NCBI GenBank assembly: GCA_947625095.1
Contig: CANQMX010000009.1
Coordinates: forward strand, 1 to 64,000
DNA: 64,000 bases
Source of the DNA: an uncultured Clostridia bacterium
Lineage (GTDB): Bacteria > Bacillota > Clostridia > Christensenellales > Borkfalkiaceae
Reading direction: 5' to 3'
A program made the position numbers and the translations under genes. The notes below the pieces were generated by a model. It had not been told where the DNA came from. It was given only the letters and a program-made list of their open reading frames with translations, and made no database searches. This document shows, piece by piece, positions 32,625-41,107 of this stretch (the stretch's first letter is position 1; each line of letters begins with the position of its first letter).

Positions 32625-33581
32625 ATGACGCGCAACGAGAGAAAAAAACGGGAATGGATCAAAAGGGGAGCGACGGTCGGCATTGCCGCGCTTCTTCTCT
32701 TTGCCGTTGCGCTGTGCAACGCCCTCGTTCCCTTCCGCACGCTGCTCCCCGCCCGCGCCGTCGACGCCCCGCGGGAGAACGAACTGCGCCTTTGGTTTCT
32801 CGATGTGGGGCAGGGCGACTGCACCGCCGTTTCCTTCCCGGACGGGAGCGCGCTCGTCATCGACGGGGGCGACGGCGGATGGGAGAACGACAACGCCCTC
32901 ATGCGCTTTTTCAAGGGGCTGAACGCGAACAGCCTGACCTTCGTCTCCTCCCACGCCGACGGCGACCACTGCGGCGGGCTGGCCTATCTCATCGAAAATT
33001 TCGGCGCGGAGCGGCTGTATCTGCCCGCCCTCGGCTCGGATTCCGCCGCCTTTGCCGAGATGATCTCGGCGGCGGAAAAACGGGGCGCGGAGATAAAAAC
33101 GGCAAAACGCTATGAGGTTTTGGACTACGGCGGGGCGTACGTCTCCTTCCTTTCCCCCTACTCGCAGGGCGAGACGGACGGCAACGAGGCCTCCACCGTG
33201 CTCTACCTCCGCTACGGAGAATTTTCCGCCCTCTTCACGGCGGACATGAACGCCAAGCGCGAGGAAAAACTGCGGCAGGAATATGCGGTGATGCCGGAGA
33301 TCTTCGACCGCGGAGACTATACCGTGCGCCTCGAAGATATCGACGTTCTGAAGGTGGCGCACCACGGCTCGGACGCCTCCTCCTCGGCGGAGTGGCTCGG
33401 CCTCATCAAGCCCGCCGTCTCCGTCATCTCCTGCGGAAAGGGCAACCCGTATGGGCATCCCTCGGGCGGCGCTCTGCAACGGCTTGCCGACTGCGGCAGC
33501 AAAATTTACCGCACCGACGAACTCGGCGATATTTTGGTCTCCGCCTTTCCCGACGGAAATTACGAAGTGAAGTGGGAATGA
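32625..33581 (+). CDS. ComEC/Rec2-type metallo-beta-lactamase hydrolase
   Basis: A 318-residue exported or membrane-tethered hydrolase. One N-terminal hydrophobic segment (GIAALLLFAVALCNALVP, about 19-36) precedes a metallo-beta-lactamase fold. Metal ligands are visible in SSHADGDHCGG near 108, LFTADMN near 206 and KVAHHGSDASSS near 244. The LWFLDVGQGDCTAV opening is typical of the ComEC C-terminal domain family. Proteins of this kind are predicted extracellular nucleases or phosphodiesterases in DNA uptake or scavenging. The start is 55 nt after the EF-G-like gene. Confidence 0.9.
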   Translation: MTRNERKKREWIKRGATVGIAALLLFAVALCNALVPFRTLLPARAVDAPRENELRLWFLDVGQGDCTAVSFPDGSALVIDGGDGGWENDNALMRFFKGLNANSLTFVSSHADGDHCGGLAYLIENFGAERLYLPALGSDSAAFAEMISAAEKRGAEIKTAKRYEVLDYGGAYVSFLSPYSQGETDGNEASTVLYLRYGEFSALFTADMNAKREEKLRQEYAVMPEIFDRGDYTVRLEDIDVLKVAHHGSDASSSAEWLGLIKPAVSVISCGKGNPYGHPSGGALQRLADCGSKIYRTDELGDILVSAFPDGNYEVKWE

Positions 33582-33596
33582 CCCCATAAAACGCGG

Positions 33597-33630
33597 CGCG
33601 GCGGACACCTGTCCGCCGCGTGGTTTTTTC
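33597..33630 (+). terminator. Terminator of the ComEC-like hydrolase gene
   Basis: CGCGGCGGACA-CC-TGTCCGCCGCG followed by TGGTTTTTTC. Confidence 0.85.
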
Positions 33631-33830
33631 TATCCTTTTCGTTGAAACTCCCGTCCCCGTAACTTTGGGGGAGGGGTGCTGCCGCTTCGCCGAGCTACCG
33701 CACGGCGAAGCTCGGTGCGAGGCGGGTCTCCCGTCGCTGCACGCCCCCATTTGCCACACTACCGTAGGCTTAATGTCGGGGCAAGCGTATTCGAGCCGCA
33801 ACTCCATATCCCATACAAGTTACATTCACT

Positions 33831-33891
33831 CGTTCAATTTATTTTCGAGCATACGCCCTAAAGGGGGGTAGGCGAGAAAAGAAATTGAACG
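33831..33891. repeat. Near-perfect inverted repeat, 17-19 bp arms
   Basis: CGTTCAATTTATTTTCG (33831-33847) pairs with CGAGAAAAGAAATTGAACG (33873-33891) with one mismatch and a small bulge. The 25-bp middle is GC-rich. It lies 5 bp past the stop of the minus-strand gene 33897-34340. There is no T run, so it is not a standard terminator. The rest of 33631-33830 holds no recognisable gene. Confidence 0.6.
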
Positions 33892-33896
33892 AAACT

Positions 33897-34340
33897 TTAC
33901 GCAATCAGCGCTTTCCACTTCTTTTCAAACTGTTCTTCGCTCCACAACACTTCTTTGGCGAGCGCCTTGATCTCCTCATCCGCCTCGTCGTCGCTCATCT
34001 CGCCGAGGGTGGTTTTCAGCGACGTGATGCCCATCACCGTGCCGCGCACCATCATATCGGCGATGTGGGCGCGCGAATCGTCCGTCATCGTGCTCATCTT
34101 GATGCTCGACCACATCATCGCCTTTTTGATCGGGCCGGGATTTTTGAGTTCGATGTTCTTATCCTTTGCGATCGTCGCCGCCTTGCCGCACAGCCTCTCG
34201 TATTCCTCGTGCTCGCGCAGCAGTTCCTCCTTCAGTTCCTCGTCCTCCGTCTCGGGCAGGATGTCCGAGATGGACTGCAACGCAAGCTGGCAGTTGCGGT
34301 GCACCTCCGCAAGTACTTCTTCACTCTTTTTGATGTCCAT
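33897..34340 (-). CDS. All-helical hypothetical protein
   Basis: A 147-residue, acidic protein, predicted almost wholly helical, with no signal or membrane segment. The repeated phrases KSEEVLAEVHRNCQLALQSI, EEYERLCGKAATIAKD and EDSRAHIADMMVRGTVMG-like helices suggest a four-helix bundle like DUF2383/ferritin-like proteins. The diiron EXXH pattern is not clear. AGGAGAG lies 8 nt before ATG 34340; an in-frame GTG 6 nt upstream is less likely. The function is unknown. Confidence 0.78.
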   Translation of the reverse strand: MDIKKSEEVLAEVHRNCQLALQSISDILPETEDEELKEELLREHEEYERLCGKAATIAKDKNIELKNPGPIKKAMMWSSIKMSTMTDDSRAHIADMMVRGTVMGITSLKTTLGEMSDDEADEEIKALAKEVLWSEEQFEKKWKALIA

Positions 34341-34407
34341 GATCACCTCTCCTTTGCCCGTAGCATGAGATTTTTTGCGAAAAGTATGCGTTGCCCGTGA
34401 AAACCGC

Positions 34408-34436
34408 TTGACTTTTTCCCTTTCTTATGATAAATT
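34408..34436 (+). promoter_or_regulatory. Promoter of the L21-L27 operon
   Basis: TTGACT (34408-34413), a 17-nt spacer, and TAAATT (34431-34436). The ~90-nt leader contains a hairpin ATTTCCCGCGGGGAAAT (about 34470-34486). An L21 leader RNA motif is expected here in Firmicutes, but I cannot verify the consensus by eye. Confidence 0.55.
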
Positions 34437-34529
34437 GAACACCGAACCGTTAAGGACGGGCCTCAAAAGCATTTCCCGCGGGGAAATCGCCTATGTAACT
34501 TACGAGATCCTATCAAGGAGGTATGAACT

Positions 34530-34835
34530 GTGTACGCGATCATCGAAAACGGCGGCAAACAGTACAAGGTTTCCGAAGGCGACGTTGTGAAGGTGGAAAA
34601 ACTCAAGGCCGAAGTGGGCGAAGAGGTAACCTTCAAGGCAGTCATGGTGGCCGACGGAGAGACCGTGAAAGTGGGCGGCGACGCCGCTTCCGCAACGGTG
34701 ACGGGCACCGTGCAGGCGCAGGATAAGTTCAAGAAGATCATCGTCTTCAAGTACAAATCCAAGAAGAACGAGCGCAAAAAGCAGGGACACCGTCAACCCT
34801 ATACCGCGGTGAAGATCGGGAAGATCTCCCTCTGA
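34530..34835 (+). CDS. rplU: 50S ribosomal protein L21
   Basis: A 101-residue protein, full length for bL21. It opens [18 protein letters not shown] and ends with the rRNA-binding, basic [20 protein letters not shown] then VKIGKISL. The start is GTG 34530 with AAGGAGGTATGAACT upstream. An ATG 7 nt earlier is out of frame. It is first in the operon with L27. Confidence 0.97.
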   Translation: MYAIIENGGKQYKVSEGDVVKVEKLKAEVGEEVTFKAVMVADGETVKVGGDAASATVTGTVQAQDKFKKIIVFKYKSKKNERKKQGHRQPYTAVKIGKISL

Positions 34836-34882
34836 CCGCAATGGCGCAACCGCGCCGAAACTAAAAATAAGGAGAAGGAAAC

Positions 34883-35149
34883 ATGATTTTTATTTCATTG
34901 TTCGCTCATAAAAAGGGTACGGGTTCCTCCCACAACGGCAGAGACAGCGAGGCGAAACGCCTCGGTGTCAAGCGGCAGGATGGGCAGGCGGTGCTTGCGG
35001 GCAGCATCCTGGTGCGCCAGCGCGGCACGAAGATCCACCCCGGCAACAACGTAGGCATCGGCGGCGACGATACCCTCTTCGCCCTCAAAGACGGCGTTGT
35101 GAAATTCGAGCGCAAGGGGAAAGACAAAAAACAAGTCAGCGTCTATTAA
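34883..35149 (+). CDS. rpmA: 50S ribosomal protein L27 with Firmicute-type cleavable leader
   Basis: An 88-residue bL27. It begins [16 protein letters not shown], so the conserved AHKKG... start of mature L27 is preceded by an 8-residue leader. In Firmicutes this leader is removed by the protease Prp between Phe and Ala. Conserved body motifs are [28 protein letters not shown] and [12 protein letters not shown]. The 47-nt gap after rplU has no room for prp, which lies between these genes in Staphylococcus and Bacillus. Confidence 0.96.
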   Translation: MIFISLFAHKKGTGSSHNGRDSEAKRLGVKRQDGQAVLAGSILVRQRGTKIHPGNNVGIGGDDTLFALKDGVVKFERKGKDKKQVSVY

Positions 35150-35153
35150 AAAC

Positions 35154-35184
35154 AAGACCGCCGCAATCAAAGCGGCGGTCTTTT
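35154..35184 (+). terminator. Terminator of the rplU-rpmA operon
   Basis: AAGACCGCCGC-AATCAAA-GCGGCGGTCTT followed by TTCTTT. A second GC hairpin (GCGGCGCGCC/GCGCGCCGC, about 35197-35220) follows before the convergent rubrerythrin. Confidence 0.85.
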
Positions 35185-35227
35185 CTTTGCAAAGGGGCGG
35201 CGCGCCGACAAGCGCGCCGCATATTTT

Positions 35228-35770
35228 TTAATAATTTTTCGCCTGCACTTCGAAGTACGCCTGCGGGTGTTTGCACACGGGGCAAATTTCGGGCGCGGAA
35301 GTACCCACAACGATGTGTCCGCAGTTGCGACATTCCCAAATCTGAACGCCGCTCTTTTCAAACACCTGCTTGCTCTCCACATTGTTGAGGAGGGCGCGGT
35401 AGCGTTCCTCATGCGCCTTTTCGATGGCGGCAACGCCGCGGAACTGCGCCGCGAGCGCGGTGAAGCCCTCCTCTTCGGCCTCGCGCGCCATGCGCTCGTA
35501 CATATCCGTCCACTCCGCGTTCTCGCCCTCGGCGGCATGAAGCAGGTTTTCGGGCGTATCGCCGAGTTCGCCCAGCGCCTTGAACCACAGTTTGGCGTGC
35601 TCTTTTTCATTTTCCGCCGTCTTCAAGAAGAGCGCGGCGATCTGCTCATAGCCCGCCTTCTTCGCAACGGAGGCGAAATAGGTGTACTTGTTGCGCGCCT
35701 GGCTCTCGCCCGCGAACGCTTCCCACAGATTTTTCTCGGTCTTTGTGCCCTTGTAAGGATTGTTTCCCAT
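35228..35770 (-). CDS. Rubrerythrin (second copy)
   Basis: A 180-residue, diiron peroxidase. The ferritin-like domain ([18 protein letters not shown], then [16 protein letters not shown] and [14 protein letters not shown]) spans 1-140. The rubredoxin-like end has [12 protein letters not shown] ... CPVCKH. It differs clearly from the first rubrerythrin (for example the [18 protein letters not shown] helix), so it is a distinct subfamily rather than a recent duplicate. AAAGGAGAAAAAATT precedes ATG 35770. It is convergent with L27 and probably monocistronic. Confidence 0.93.
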   Translation of the reverse strand: MGNNPYKGTKTEKNLWEAFAGESQARNKYTYFASVAKKAGYEQIAALFLKTAENEKEHAKLWFKALGELGDTPENLLHAAEGENAEWTDMYERMAREAEEEGFTALAAQFRGVAAIEKAHEERYRALLNNVESKQVFEKSGVQIWECRNCGHIVVGTSAPEICPVCKHPQAYFEVQAKNY

Positions 35771-35925
35771 AATTTTTTCTCCTTTGATGAAATTACATCT
35801 TCCACAAAAATGTATCATAAAACGGGAGACCTGTCAAGAGGGCGGAGCAAAATTCGGGCAGAGGGCATACGATAAAAAAGCGCGCATAAAATTTACGGAA
35901 TTTTGCAAAATGCAAAGAAAATCGC

Positions 35926-35954
35926 TTGCGTTCTTGCGATAAATGTGTTATATT
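35926..35954 (+). promoter_or_regulatory. Promoter of the tRNA Val-Gly-Cys cluster
   Basis: TTGCGT (35926-35931), a 17-nt spacer, and TATATT (35949-35954), 12 nt before tRNA-Val. Confidence 0.7.
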
Positions 35955-35966
35955 TAACAGGCAATC

Positions 35967-36042
35967 GGAAGTTTAGCTCAGCTGGGAGAGCACTTGCCTT
36001 ACAAGCAAGGGGTCATAGGTCCGAGTCCTATAACTTCCACCA
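35967..36042 (+). tRNA. tRNA-Val (anticodon TAC)
   Basis: Acceptor GGAAGTT/AACTTCC, anticodon stem CTTGC/GCAAG with loop CTTACAA, and encoded CCA. First of three cotranscribed tRNAs. Confidence 0.96.
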
Positions 36043-36065
36043 ATACAGCGCGGATAGCTCATTAT

Positions 36066-36140
36066 GCGGGAATAGCTCAGTGGTAGAGCGCCACCTTGCC
36101 AAGGTGGATGTCGCGGGTTCGAGTCTCGTTTCCCGCTCCA
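36066..36140 (+). tRNA. tRNA-Gly (anticodon GCC)
   Basis: Acceptor GCGGGAA/TTCCCGC, anticodon stem CCACC/GGTGG with loop TTGCCAA, and encoded CCA. Confidence 0.96.
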
Positions 36141-36165
36141 AACACAGCTCCGCGCTGTTTTTTTT

Positions 36166-36240
36166 GGCGCCATAGCCAAGAGGTAAGGCAAGGGTCTGCA
36201 AAACCCTGACTCCCCGGTTCAAATCCGGGTGGCGCCTCCA
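36166..36240 (+). tRNA. tRNA-Cys (anticodon GCA)
   Basis: Acceptor GGCGCCA/TGGCGCC, anticodon stem AGGGT/ACCCT with loop CTGCAAA, and encoded CCA. Last of the cluster, with a terminator right after it. Confidence 0.96.
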
Positions 36241-36242
36241 CC

Positions 36243-36265
36243 AGCCCCTTTTTAGGGGCTTTTTT
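36243..36265 (+). terminator. Terminator of the tRNA cluster
   Basis: AGCCCCT-TTTT-AGGGGCT then TTTTT. Confidence 0.85.
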
Positions 36266-36418
36266 CTTTCAAAAACGCCTCGGCAGAGAGTGGTTTTTTT
36301 CTTTTTTTGCGAAATCTATTCCGCAAAAGTTGGGACTAAATTGGGACTAAATTTCATGGTCGATCGGCAAATTGTCCCAACCGCTCCTCCCATCAAAAGT
36401 CGGCAAAGGCCGATCGGT

Positions 36419-37270
36419 TCATTCTTCCGGATCTTCGCCCGGCTTATTCGTCTCGAGGAGCTCTTTCTCCCCGGCGTTCAGGGAGGAAACCGCACTCTCT
36501 CCCGTCGTCTCCTCAAAATCTTCACGCGCCCGCCGTGCGACCGCGCCGCCGCGCTTTGCAACATACCGGCTCTCGTCAAGCCCTTTCGGGTGCTCCCGTT
36601 GCGAGAGCCGCGTTGTGGTGATTTCCGCAAGCGAGGTGAGAATGAGCTCGATGTCCGTCATGTTATCGCGCAGGTTCTCCTTCGTTAGCCCCTTGTGTTC
36701 CTTGTATTCCCGAACAGAAAGTCCGCTCCATGCGCGCATCAAATCGTTGGTAAGAATCGCATATTCTCTGCCCTCTTGTACACCGCTCGCCCGCCACTCA
36801 TCGGTAAGCTTTTTTCTGATTTCAATCGTGCGTAACCGCTGATTGATCCAGCCCTCGGAGTATCCCTTTTCGCGGTAGTAGTCTGCGCCGCGCAAGATTG
36901 CCTTTTCCGGGTCGGCTATTTCGTCCATCCGTTCGCTACCAACTTGGGCGAGCCAAATTTTGAACGGCTCTGCCTTCGGAGACGGAATGGACTGGATGAG
37001 ACGGAGGATCCCTCTTGTGGAAAGAACGTCGGTTAGGCGCATTTTTCCATCCGCGGCACGGAATTTCAACTGGTGACAACTTGTCACCAGTTCGCTCCCT
37101 TCTTCCCCGAGCCGTTGTTTGAGTTTGTTCCAATACTTCCGCGCGGTCTGATAATCTGCGCTGCCTGTGAGAATCCACACGACGTCAACAACGGAAAAGT
37201 ACCACTCCTCCTCGTCGGCATTCCACGCCGCGCGGATTTTCTGTTCTTGAAAAAGTTTAATGTTTGACAT
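36419..37270 (-). CDS. BRO-N (phage antirepressor-like) domain protein
   Basis: A 283-residue protein with an N-terminal BRO-N domain (about 1-110). KIRAAWNADEEEWYFSVVDV is followed by VWILTGSADYQTARKYWNKL, and TDVLSTRGILRLIQSIPSP closes it. A central helical part (EIRKKLTDEWRASGVQEG) and an acidic tail follow. Related proteins are phage antirepressors or chromosomal proteins that often travel on mobile elements. It lies directly after the tRNA-Cys cluster, and 36290-36400 on the plus strand looks like a phage integrase tail (VGTKLGLNF). A relic of an element integrated at the tRNA is plausible. Composition is less GC-rich than its neighbours. Confidence 0.85.
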   Translation of the reverse strand: MSNIKLFQEQKIRAAWNADEEEWYFSVVDVVWILTGSADYQTARKYWNKLKQRLGEEGSELVTSCHQLKFRAADGKMRLTDVLSTRGILRLIQSIPSPKAEPFKIWLAQVGSERMDEIADPEKAILRGADYYREKGYSEGWINQRLRTIEIRKKLTDEWRASGVQEGREYAILTNDLMRAWSGLSVREYKEHKGLTKENLRDNMTDIELILTSLAEITTTRLSQREHPKGLDESRYVAKRGGAVARRAREDFEETTGESAVSSLNAGEKELLETNKPGEDPEE

Positions 37271-37356
37271 GGTTCGTTCCTATATAATTTCAGTTTGATT
37301 GCCCGTTAATTCCGCAGTCGTGGTATGTCCCCCGCACAGCGTTTTGCGGTTTTTCA

Positions 37357-38520
37357 TTATAAACTTTCTTTGAAGATCTGCACGATCTCCTCGCGCGTCA
37401 GCACTTTATAGCCGCCGTCCATGACGAGCGTTGCGTCGGCGAGCGCCTCCGTCATGTCCGCCGTCACGCCGAGTTGCGCAAGGTTCATCGCAAGCCCCAG
37501 CTCCTTCATCCACTTCTCCATGGCGTCAAGCCCCGCCAGCGCGACCGCCTCATCGCTCCCCTCGTCCTTCACGCCCCACACCTCCACGGCGAAGCGGCGA
37601 AACCTTTTCACGCCGTAGGGCAAAATGTGCCTGTAATAGGCGAGAGAGACGGCGGAAAGGGTCATGCCGTGCGTGGCGTCGGTGAGCGCGCCCACCGCCT
37701 GCCCGAGCATATGCACCTCCCAATCGGTGTCCTTGCCCTGCGCGATGAGGGTATTCAGCGCCCACGTCGCCGCCCACATGATGTTGGAACGCGCCTCGTA
37801 ATTTTGGGGGTCTTGGAGGGCGACGCGCGAACTTACGATGAGGGAGCGCATCAGCCCCTCCGCAAGGTAGTCGCTCACGTTGTCGTCCTCGCCCGAAAAG
37901 TACTGTTCGCAGATGTGGTTGAACGCGTCGTAAATGCCCGCCACCATCTGCCGTTTGGGCACGGTAAAGGTGTAGGTGGGGTCTAAAATCGTGAACTTCG
38001 GCATCACCTCGTCGCCGAACACGTGCCCTATCTTCAACTTCTCTTTGTGGTTGGTGATGACAGCACCGCCGTTCATCTCGCTCCCCGTGCCCACCATGGT
38101 GAGGATGCACGCGACGGGAATGATCTTGCAGGTGGGTTCTTCAAAGTCGAGGTAGTACTTCTTCCACGGATCGCCCTCGCAGTACGCGGAAACGGAGACC
38201 GCCTTGGAATAATCACACACCGACCCGCCTCCCACGGCGAGGATGAGGTCGACCCCGTTCTCCCGCGCAAGTTTTGCGCCCTCGTAGAGTTTTTCCACGG
38301 TGGGGTTGGGCATCACGCCGCCGTCCTCCACAATTTTTTTGCCGCACGCGCGCAGAATGGAGACGACTTCATCATAGATGCCGTTCCTTTTGATCGAACC
38401 GCCGCCATAGACGAATTGCACCGTCTTGCCGTAATGGGCGAGTTCCTCCGCAAGATTTTGCACGGCGTTTTTTCCGAAGTAGACCTTTGTGGGGTTGTGA
38501 TAACAAAAATTTCCGAGCAT
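37357..38520 (-). CDS. Iron-containing alcohol dehydrogenase
   Basis: A 387-residue group III dehydrogenase (butanol dehydrogenase/YqhD-like). The NAD(P) site is VGGGSVCDYSKAVS near residue 95. Metal ligands lie in GIYDAFNHICEQYF (Asp, His) near 195 and ALTDATHGMTLS (His) near 268. It reduces aldehydes to alcohols at the end of fermentation. AAAGGAGAAGC precedes ATG 38520; the ORF upstream of this is unsupported. Confidence 0.94.
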   Translation of the reverse strand: MLGNFCYHNPTKVYFGKNAVQNLAEELAHYGKTVQFVYGGGSIKRNGIYDEVVSILRACGKKIVEDGGVMPNPTVEKLYEGAKLARENGVDLILAVGGGSVCDYSKAVSVSAYCEGDPWKKYYLDFEEPTCKIIPVACILTMVGTGSEMNGGAVITNHKEKLKIGHVFGDEVMPKFTILDPTYTFTVPKRQMVAGIYDAFNHICEQYFSGEDDNVSDYLAEGLMRSLIVSSRVALQDPQNYEARSNIMWAATWALNTLIAQGKDTDWEVHMLGQAVGALTDATHGMTLSAVSLAYYRHILPYGVKRFRRFAVEVWGVKDEGSDEAVALAGLDAMEKWMKELGLAMNLAQLGVTADMTEALADATLVMDGGYKVLTREEIVQIFKESL

Positions 38521-38662
38521 ACGCTTCTCCTTTTTGCAGCCCAAACTGCGTTTTGATACCGATATTATACCATGCCCGCCCGCAAAACACAACCCTTAAA
38601 AATATCAGGGAAAAAGTAAATCTTACAAGTGTGCGTTTTAGCGGAAATCCTCTGCATGACAC

Positions 38663-38699
38663 AAAAAACCGACGGACAGAGTAGTCCGTCGGTTTTTTG
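38663..38699 (-). terminator. Terminator of the surface-protein operon, bidirectional
   Basis: AAAAAACCGACGGAC-AGAGTA-GTCCGTCGGTTTTTT, 13 bp past the stop of the 797-residue gene. Confidence 0.88.
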
Positions 38700-38711
38700 T
38701 AATATTTTTTT

Positions 38712-41105
38712 CTATTTTTTGTCCGTCTGCGGGCGGTGGGATACCTTGTGCAGGGGCTTTAAGGGAAGATGTAACTTGCTCGGCGAGATCTTGGCGTTAT
38801 CCACCACGATCACCTCTTGCGGAGGATTATCGGGCGACTTGTAGAGCGCAATCTCGCCCTTCGCCCACGTCTTTCCGTCAGGGTCGAACCAATACACCTT
38901 TCTTCCGCGGCGGCGGAACATCACCCCGACGACATCAATACCGTCCTCGTCCTCCGCCTCTTCTTCGTAGGCCTGCACATCGGCTATCTCCCGTTTGGAA
39001 AGTTCCTCCACTTCCGCCTCTTCTTCTGCTCCCTCTTCGGTTTGCTCTTCCTGCGCTTCGTCGAGGACTGTTTCTTCGGGCACTTCTTCGATGGGTTCTT
39101 CTGTTGTCTCTTCTTCGGGAACTTCTGCCTCTTCAATAGGCTCTTCCTCTGCTATTTCCTCAACGGTAGGCTCTTCCGCCGGCTCTTCTTCCGAGACTTC
39201 CTCGGCGGTCTCCTCTACGGCGTTTTCTTCGGCGGCGACTTCTACCGCGCCTGCAACCTCGGGCGCTTCCGCGATAGCGACTTCCTCTATGGCCTCCGGG
39301 ATCTCCTCTGCGGCGTCCTGCGAAACGATTTGCTTCGGCGCTTGGTTGACGGTCTTGATAAGCCCCTTTCCGATGAGCGCCCCGGTATCCTCGTAGGGGA
39401 TGTAGGCGTCCTCGGGCACATAATCCTCGTTCCGCTCCGCGCCAACGCTACCCATTGCCATGGCGATGAGTTCCTTCGCATAGCGAACGCGTTTGGCATT
39501 TTTCATGCGGTACAGGCAGGGCGTGTCCTCGTACGTCGCGCTCCCCTCGACGGGCTCGACCTTATATTTCGACCCCTCAAATTCGTTGGGATCGAGGGCG
39601 AAGTACACGCAGAGCGTCTTTCCGCGGAAGGAGAAACGCACAACATTTTTTCTGCCAAAGCGGTAACTTTCGCGCTTCCAACTCCTGCGCATCTTCACGC
39701 GGCGATAGGAGAGCAGTTCGTTTTTGAGTTCGGAATACCAATCCTTGATCGCATCGCTCGATAGTATGAGCCTTGCCGCAAAACTCCTGTCATACTGCAC
39801 AGCATCTCTGTCGAAGGGAGGAACGGTTTGCGTTTCCCCGCTCTCTTCCGCTACGGGTTCGGCGGGGGCTTCCTCGGCCGGCTCTTCCACAACGAGTTCG
39901 GCTGGGGCTTCCTCCGCGAACTCTTCCACAACGTCCTCCGTAGCGGGAACTTCCTCGGCCGGTTCTTCTATAACGCCATCGGCGACTTCCTCGGCGGGCG
40001 CAAGCGGAACAATATCGCCCGCACTCCCCGTCTTTTCGCGTTTGATGAGGCCCTTTCCGATGAGCGCCTCTGTGTCCTCATAGGGAAGGTAATACTCTTC
40101 CGCCGCGCGCTCGACGCGTTCGCTCCCCCATTCCCCCATCAATGCCGCTATGAGTTCCATGGCGTACCGCGCGCGCCGTTCGCCTTTCAGGCGGTACATA
40201 CAGGGCGTATCGGTATAAGAGGGATATTGTGCGGCGTCCTCTACCTTATATTTGCTCCCCTCATAGGAGGCGGGGTCGAGCGGCAGATAGATGCAGAGCG
40301 TACCCCCGCGAAATGCGAAGCGGGCGACGACGTTTCTCCCCAAGCGGAAACTTTCGCGCTTCCAACTCATCCGCGCCTTCACCTTCTTATAAGAGAGCAG
40401 TTCGTTTTTGAGCATTGCGTACCACGATTTTACTTCGTCGCGCGCTTGAATGAGTTTCGCCGTAAAACTCTTGTCGTAGCGCACCCCGCTCCCCACGAAA
40501 ATCGCAGCCGACGCTTGTGTGGGCGTCTGCGCGGGGACAATTGCAACCGCTTCGGCTTCGTCGGAAATTTCTTCCGTCACGGGTTGCTGTGCCTCTTCGG
40601 CGGGCGCTTCTTCGGCATCGAGTTGCTCCGCCTGTACGTCCGCCTGCGCCTCTTCGGCAGGCGTTTGCTCCTCTTCGGCGGGTTCGACCGTAACGGTGTA
40701 ATGGGTCGCCTTATCTTTATATCTGATTATGACAATGGGCTTACCCGCCTCCGCCATGTTCGGCTTTATGACGCAAAAACCGTTCGCCGCGCCCGCTACG
40801 GTGAGGTGCATAAACTCCTCCTCCGTGAGAACTTCGAAATGCGTGAGCGTCTCTGTTGTCGGCTCAATGTTGTAAGCGGCGTTTACGATCAAGCCTTCAC
40901 AGGTGAATTCCTCCCCCGGGGCAAATATCTGCTTCGCGGCGGTCGCATCCACGGAGATCCCCGTAAGTTCGCGCGCGGGCTTTTGCTTGCGTTGACGGTT
41001 TATCATGATCCACACGGAAAGCGTTATGGCGGCGAAAAAACAAGCGGCAGCGATGGCACATACAACAATCAATATGATAAGTTCCGTTTGATTTACAAAC
41101 AACAT
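38712..41105 (-). CDS. Membrane-anchored protein with duplicated YDKSF domain and acidic linkers
   Basis: A 797-residue protein. One membrane segment (LIILIVVCAIAAACFFAAIT, about 9-30) precedes an Ig-like region (40-150). Two copies follow of a ~115-residue domain starting YDKSFTAKLIQARDEVKSWY (about 210-325) and YDRSFAARLILSSDAIKDWY (about 440-555). Each has NELLSY(K/R)(K/R)VK, SWKRES(F/Y)R and a TPC(M/L)YR motif. The spacers and C-terminal region are Ala/Glu/Pro/Val-rich acidic repeats (EEAPAE, EEPIEE). From memory, this domain recurs in clostridial proteins of unknown function. The ribosome-binding site lies inside the end of the giant upstream gene, indicating an operon. Confidence 0.8.
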   Translation of the reverse strand: MLFVNQTELIILIVVCAIAAACFFAAITLSVWIMINRQRKQKPARELTGISVDATAAKQIFAPGEEFTCEGLIVNAAYNIEPTTETLTHFEVLTEEEFMHLTVAGAANGFCVIKPNMAEAGKPIVIIRYKDKATHYTVTVEPAEEEQTPAEEAQADVQAEQLDAEEAPAEEAQQPVTEEISDEAEAVAIVPAQTPTQASAAIFVGSGVRYDKSFTAKLIQARDEVKSWYAMLKNELLSYKKVKARMSWKRESFRLGRNVVARFAFRGGTLCIYLPLDPASYEGSKYKVEDAAQYPSYTDTPCMYRLKGERRARYAMELIAALMGEWGSERVERAAEEYYLPYEDTEALIGKGLIKREKTGSAGDIVPLAPAEEVADGVIEEPAEEVPATEDVVEEFAEEAPAELVVEEPAEEAPAEPVAEESGETQTVPPFDRDAVQYDRSFAARLILSSDAIKDWYSELKNELLSYRRVKMRRSWKRESYRFGRKNVVRFSFRGKTLCVYFALDPNEFEGSKYKVEPVEGSATYEDTPCLYRMKNAKRVRYAKELIAMAMGSVGAERNEDYVPEDAYIPYEDTGALIGKGLIKTVNQAPKQIVSQDAAEEIPEAIEEVAIAEAPEVAGAVEVAAEENAVEETAEEVSEEEPAEEPTVEEIAEEEPIEEAEVPEEETTEEPIEEVPEETVLDEAQEEQTEEGAEEEAEVEELSKREIADVQAYEEEAEDEDGIDVVGVMFRRRGRKVYWFDPDGKTWAKGEIALYKSPDNPPQEVIVVDNAKISPSKLHLPLKPLHKVSHRPQTDKK

Positions 41106-41107
41106 TT

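Noticed and set aside
30440-32914. Minus-strand 824-codon open frame
   Set aside because: Antisense to the EF-G-like gene, which is clearly real.
34440-34525. L21 leader RNA
   Set aside because: A hairpin is present, but I could not match the known leader consensus by eye. Not called as a separate feature.
36290-36688. Plus-strand 132-codon ORF after tRNA-Cys as a gene
   Set aside because: Only its first ~40 codons resemble an integrase tail; the remainder is antisense to the BRO-N gene and there is no ribosome-binding site.
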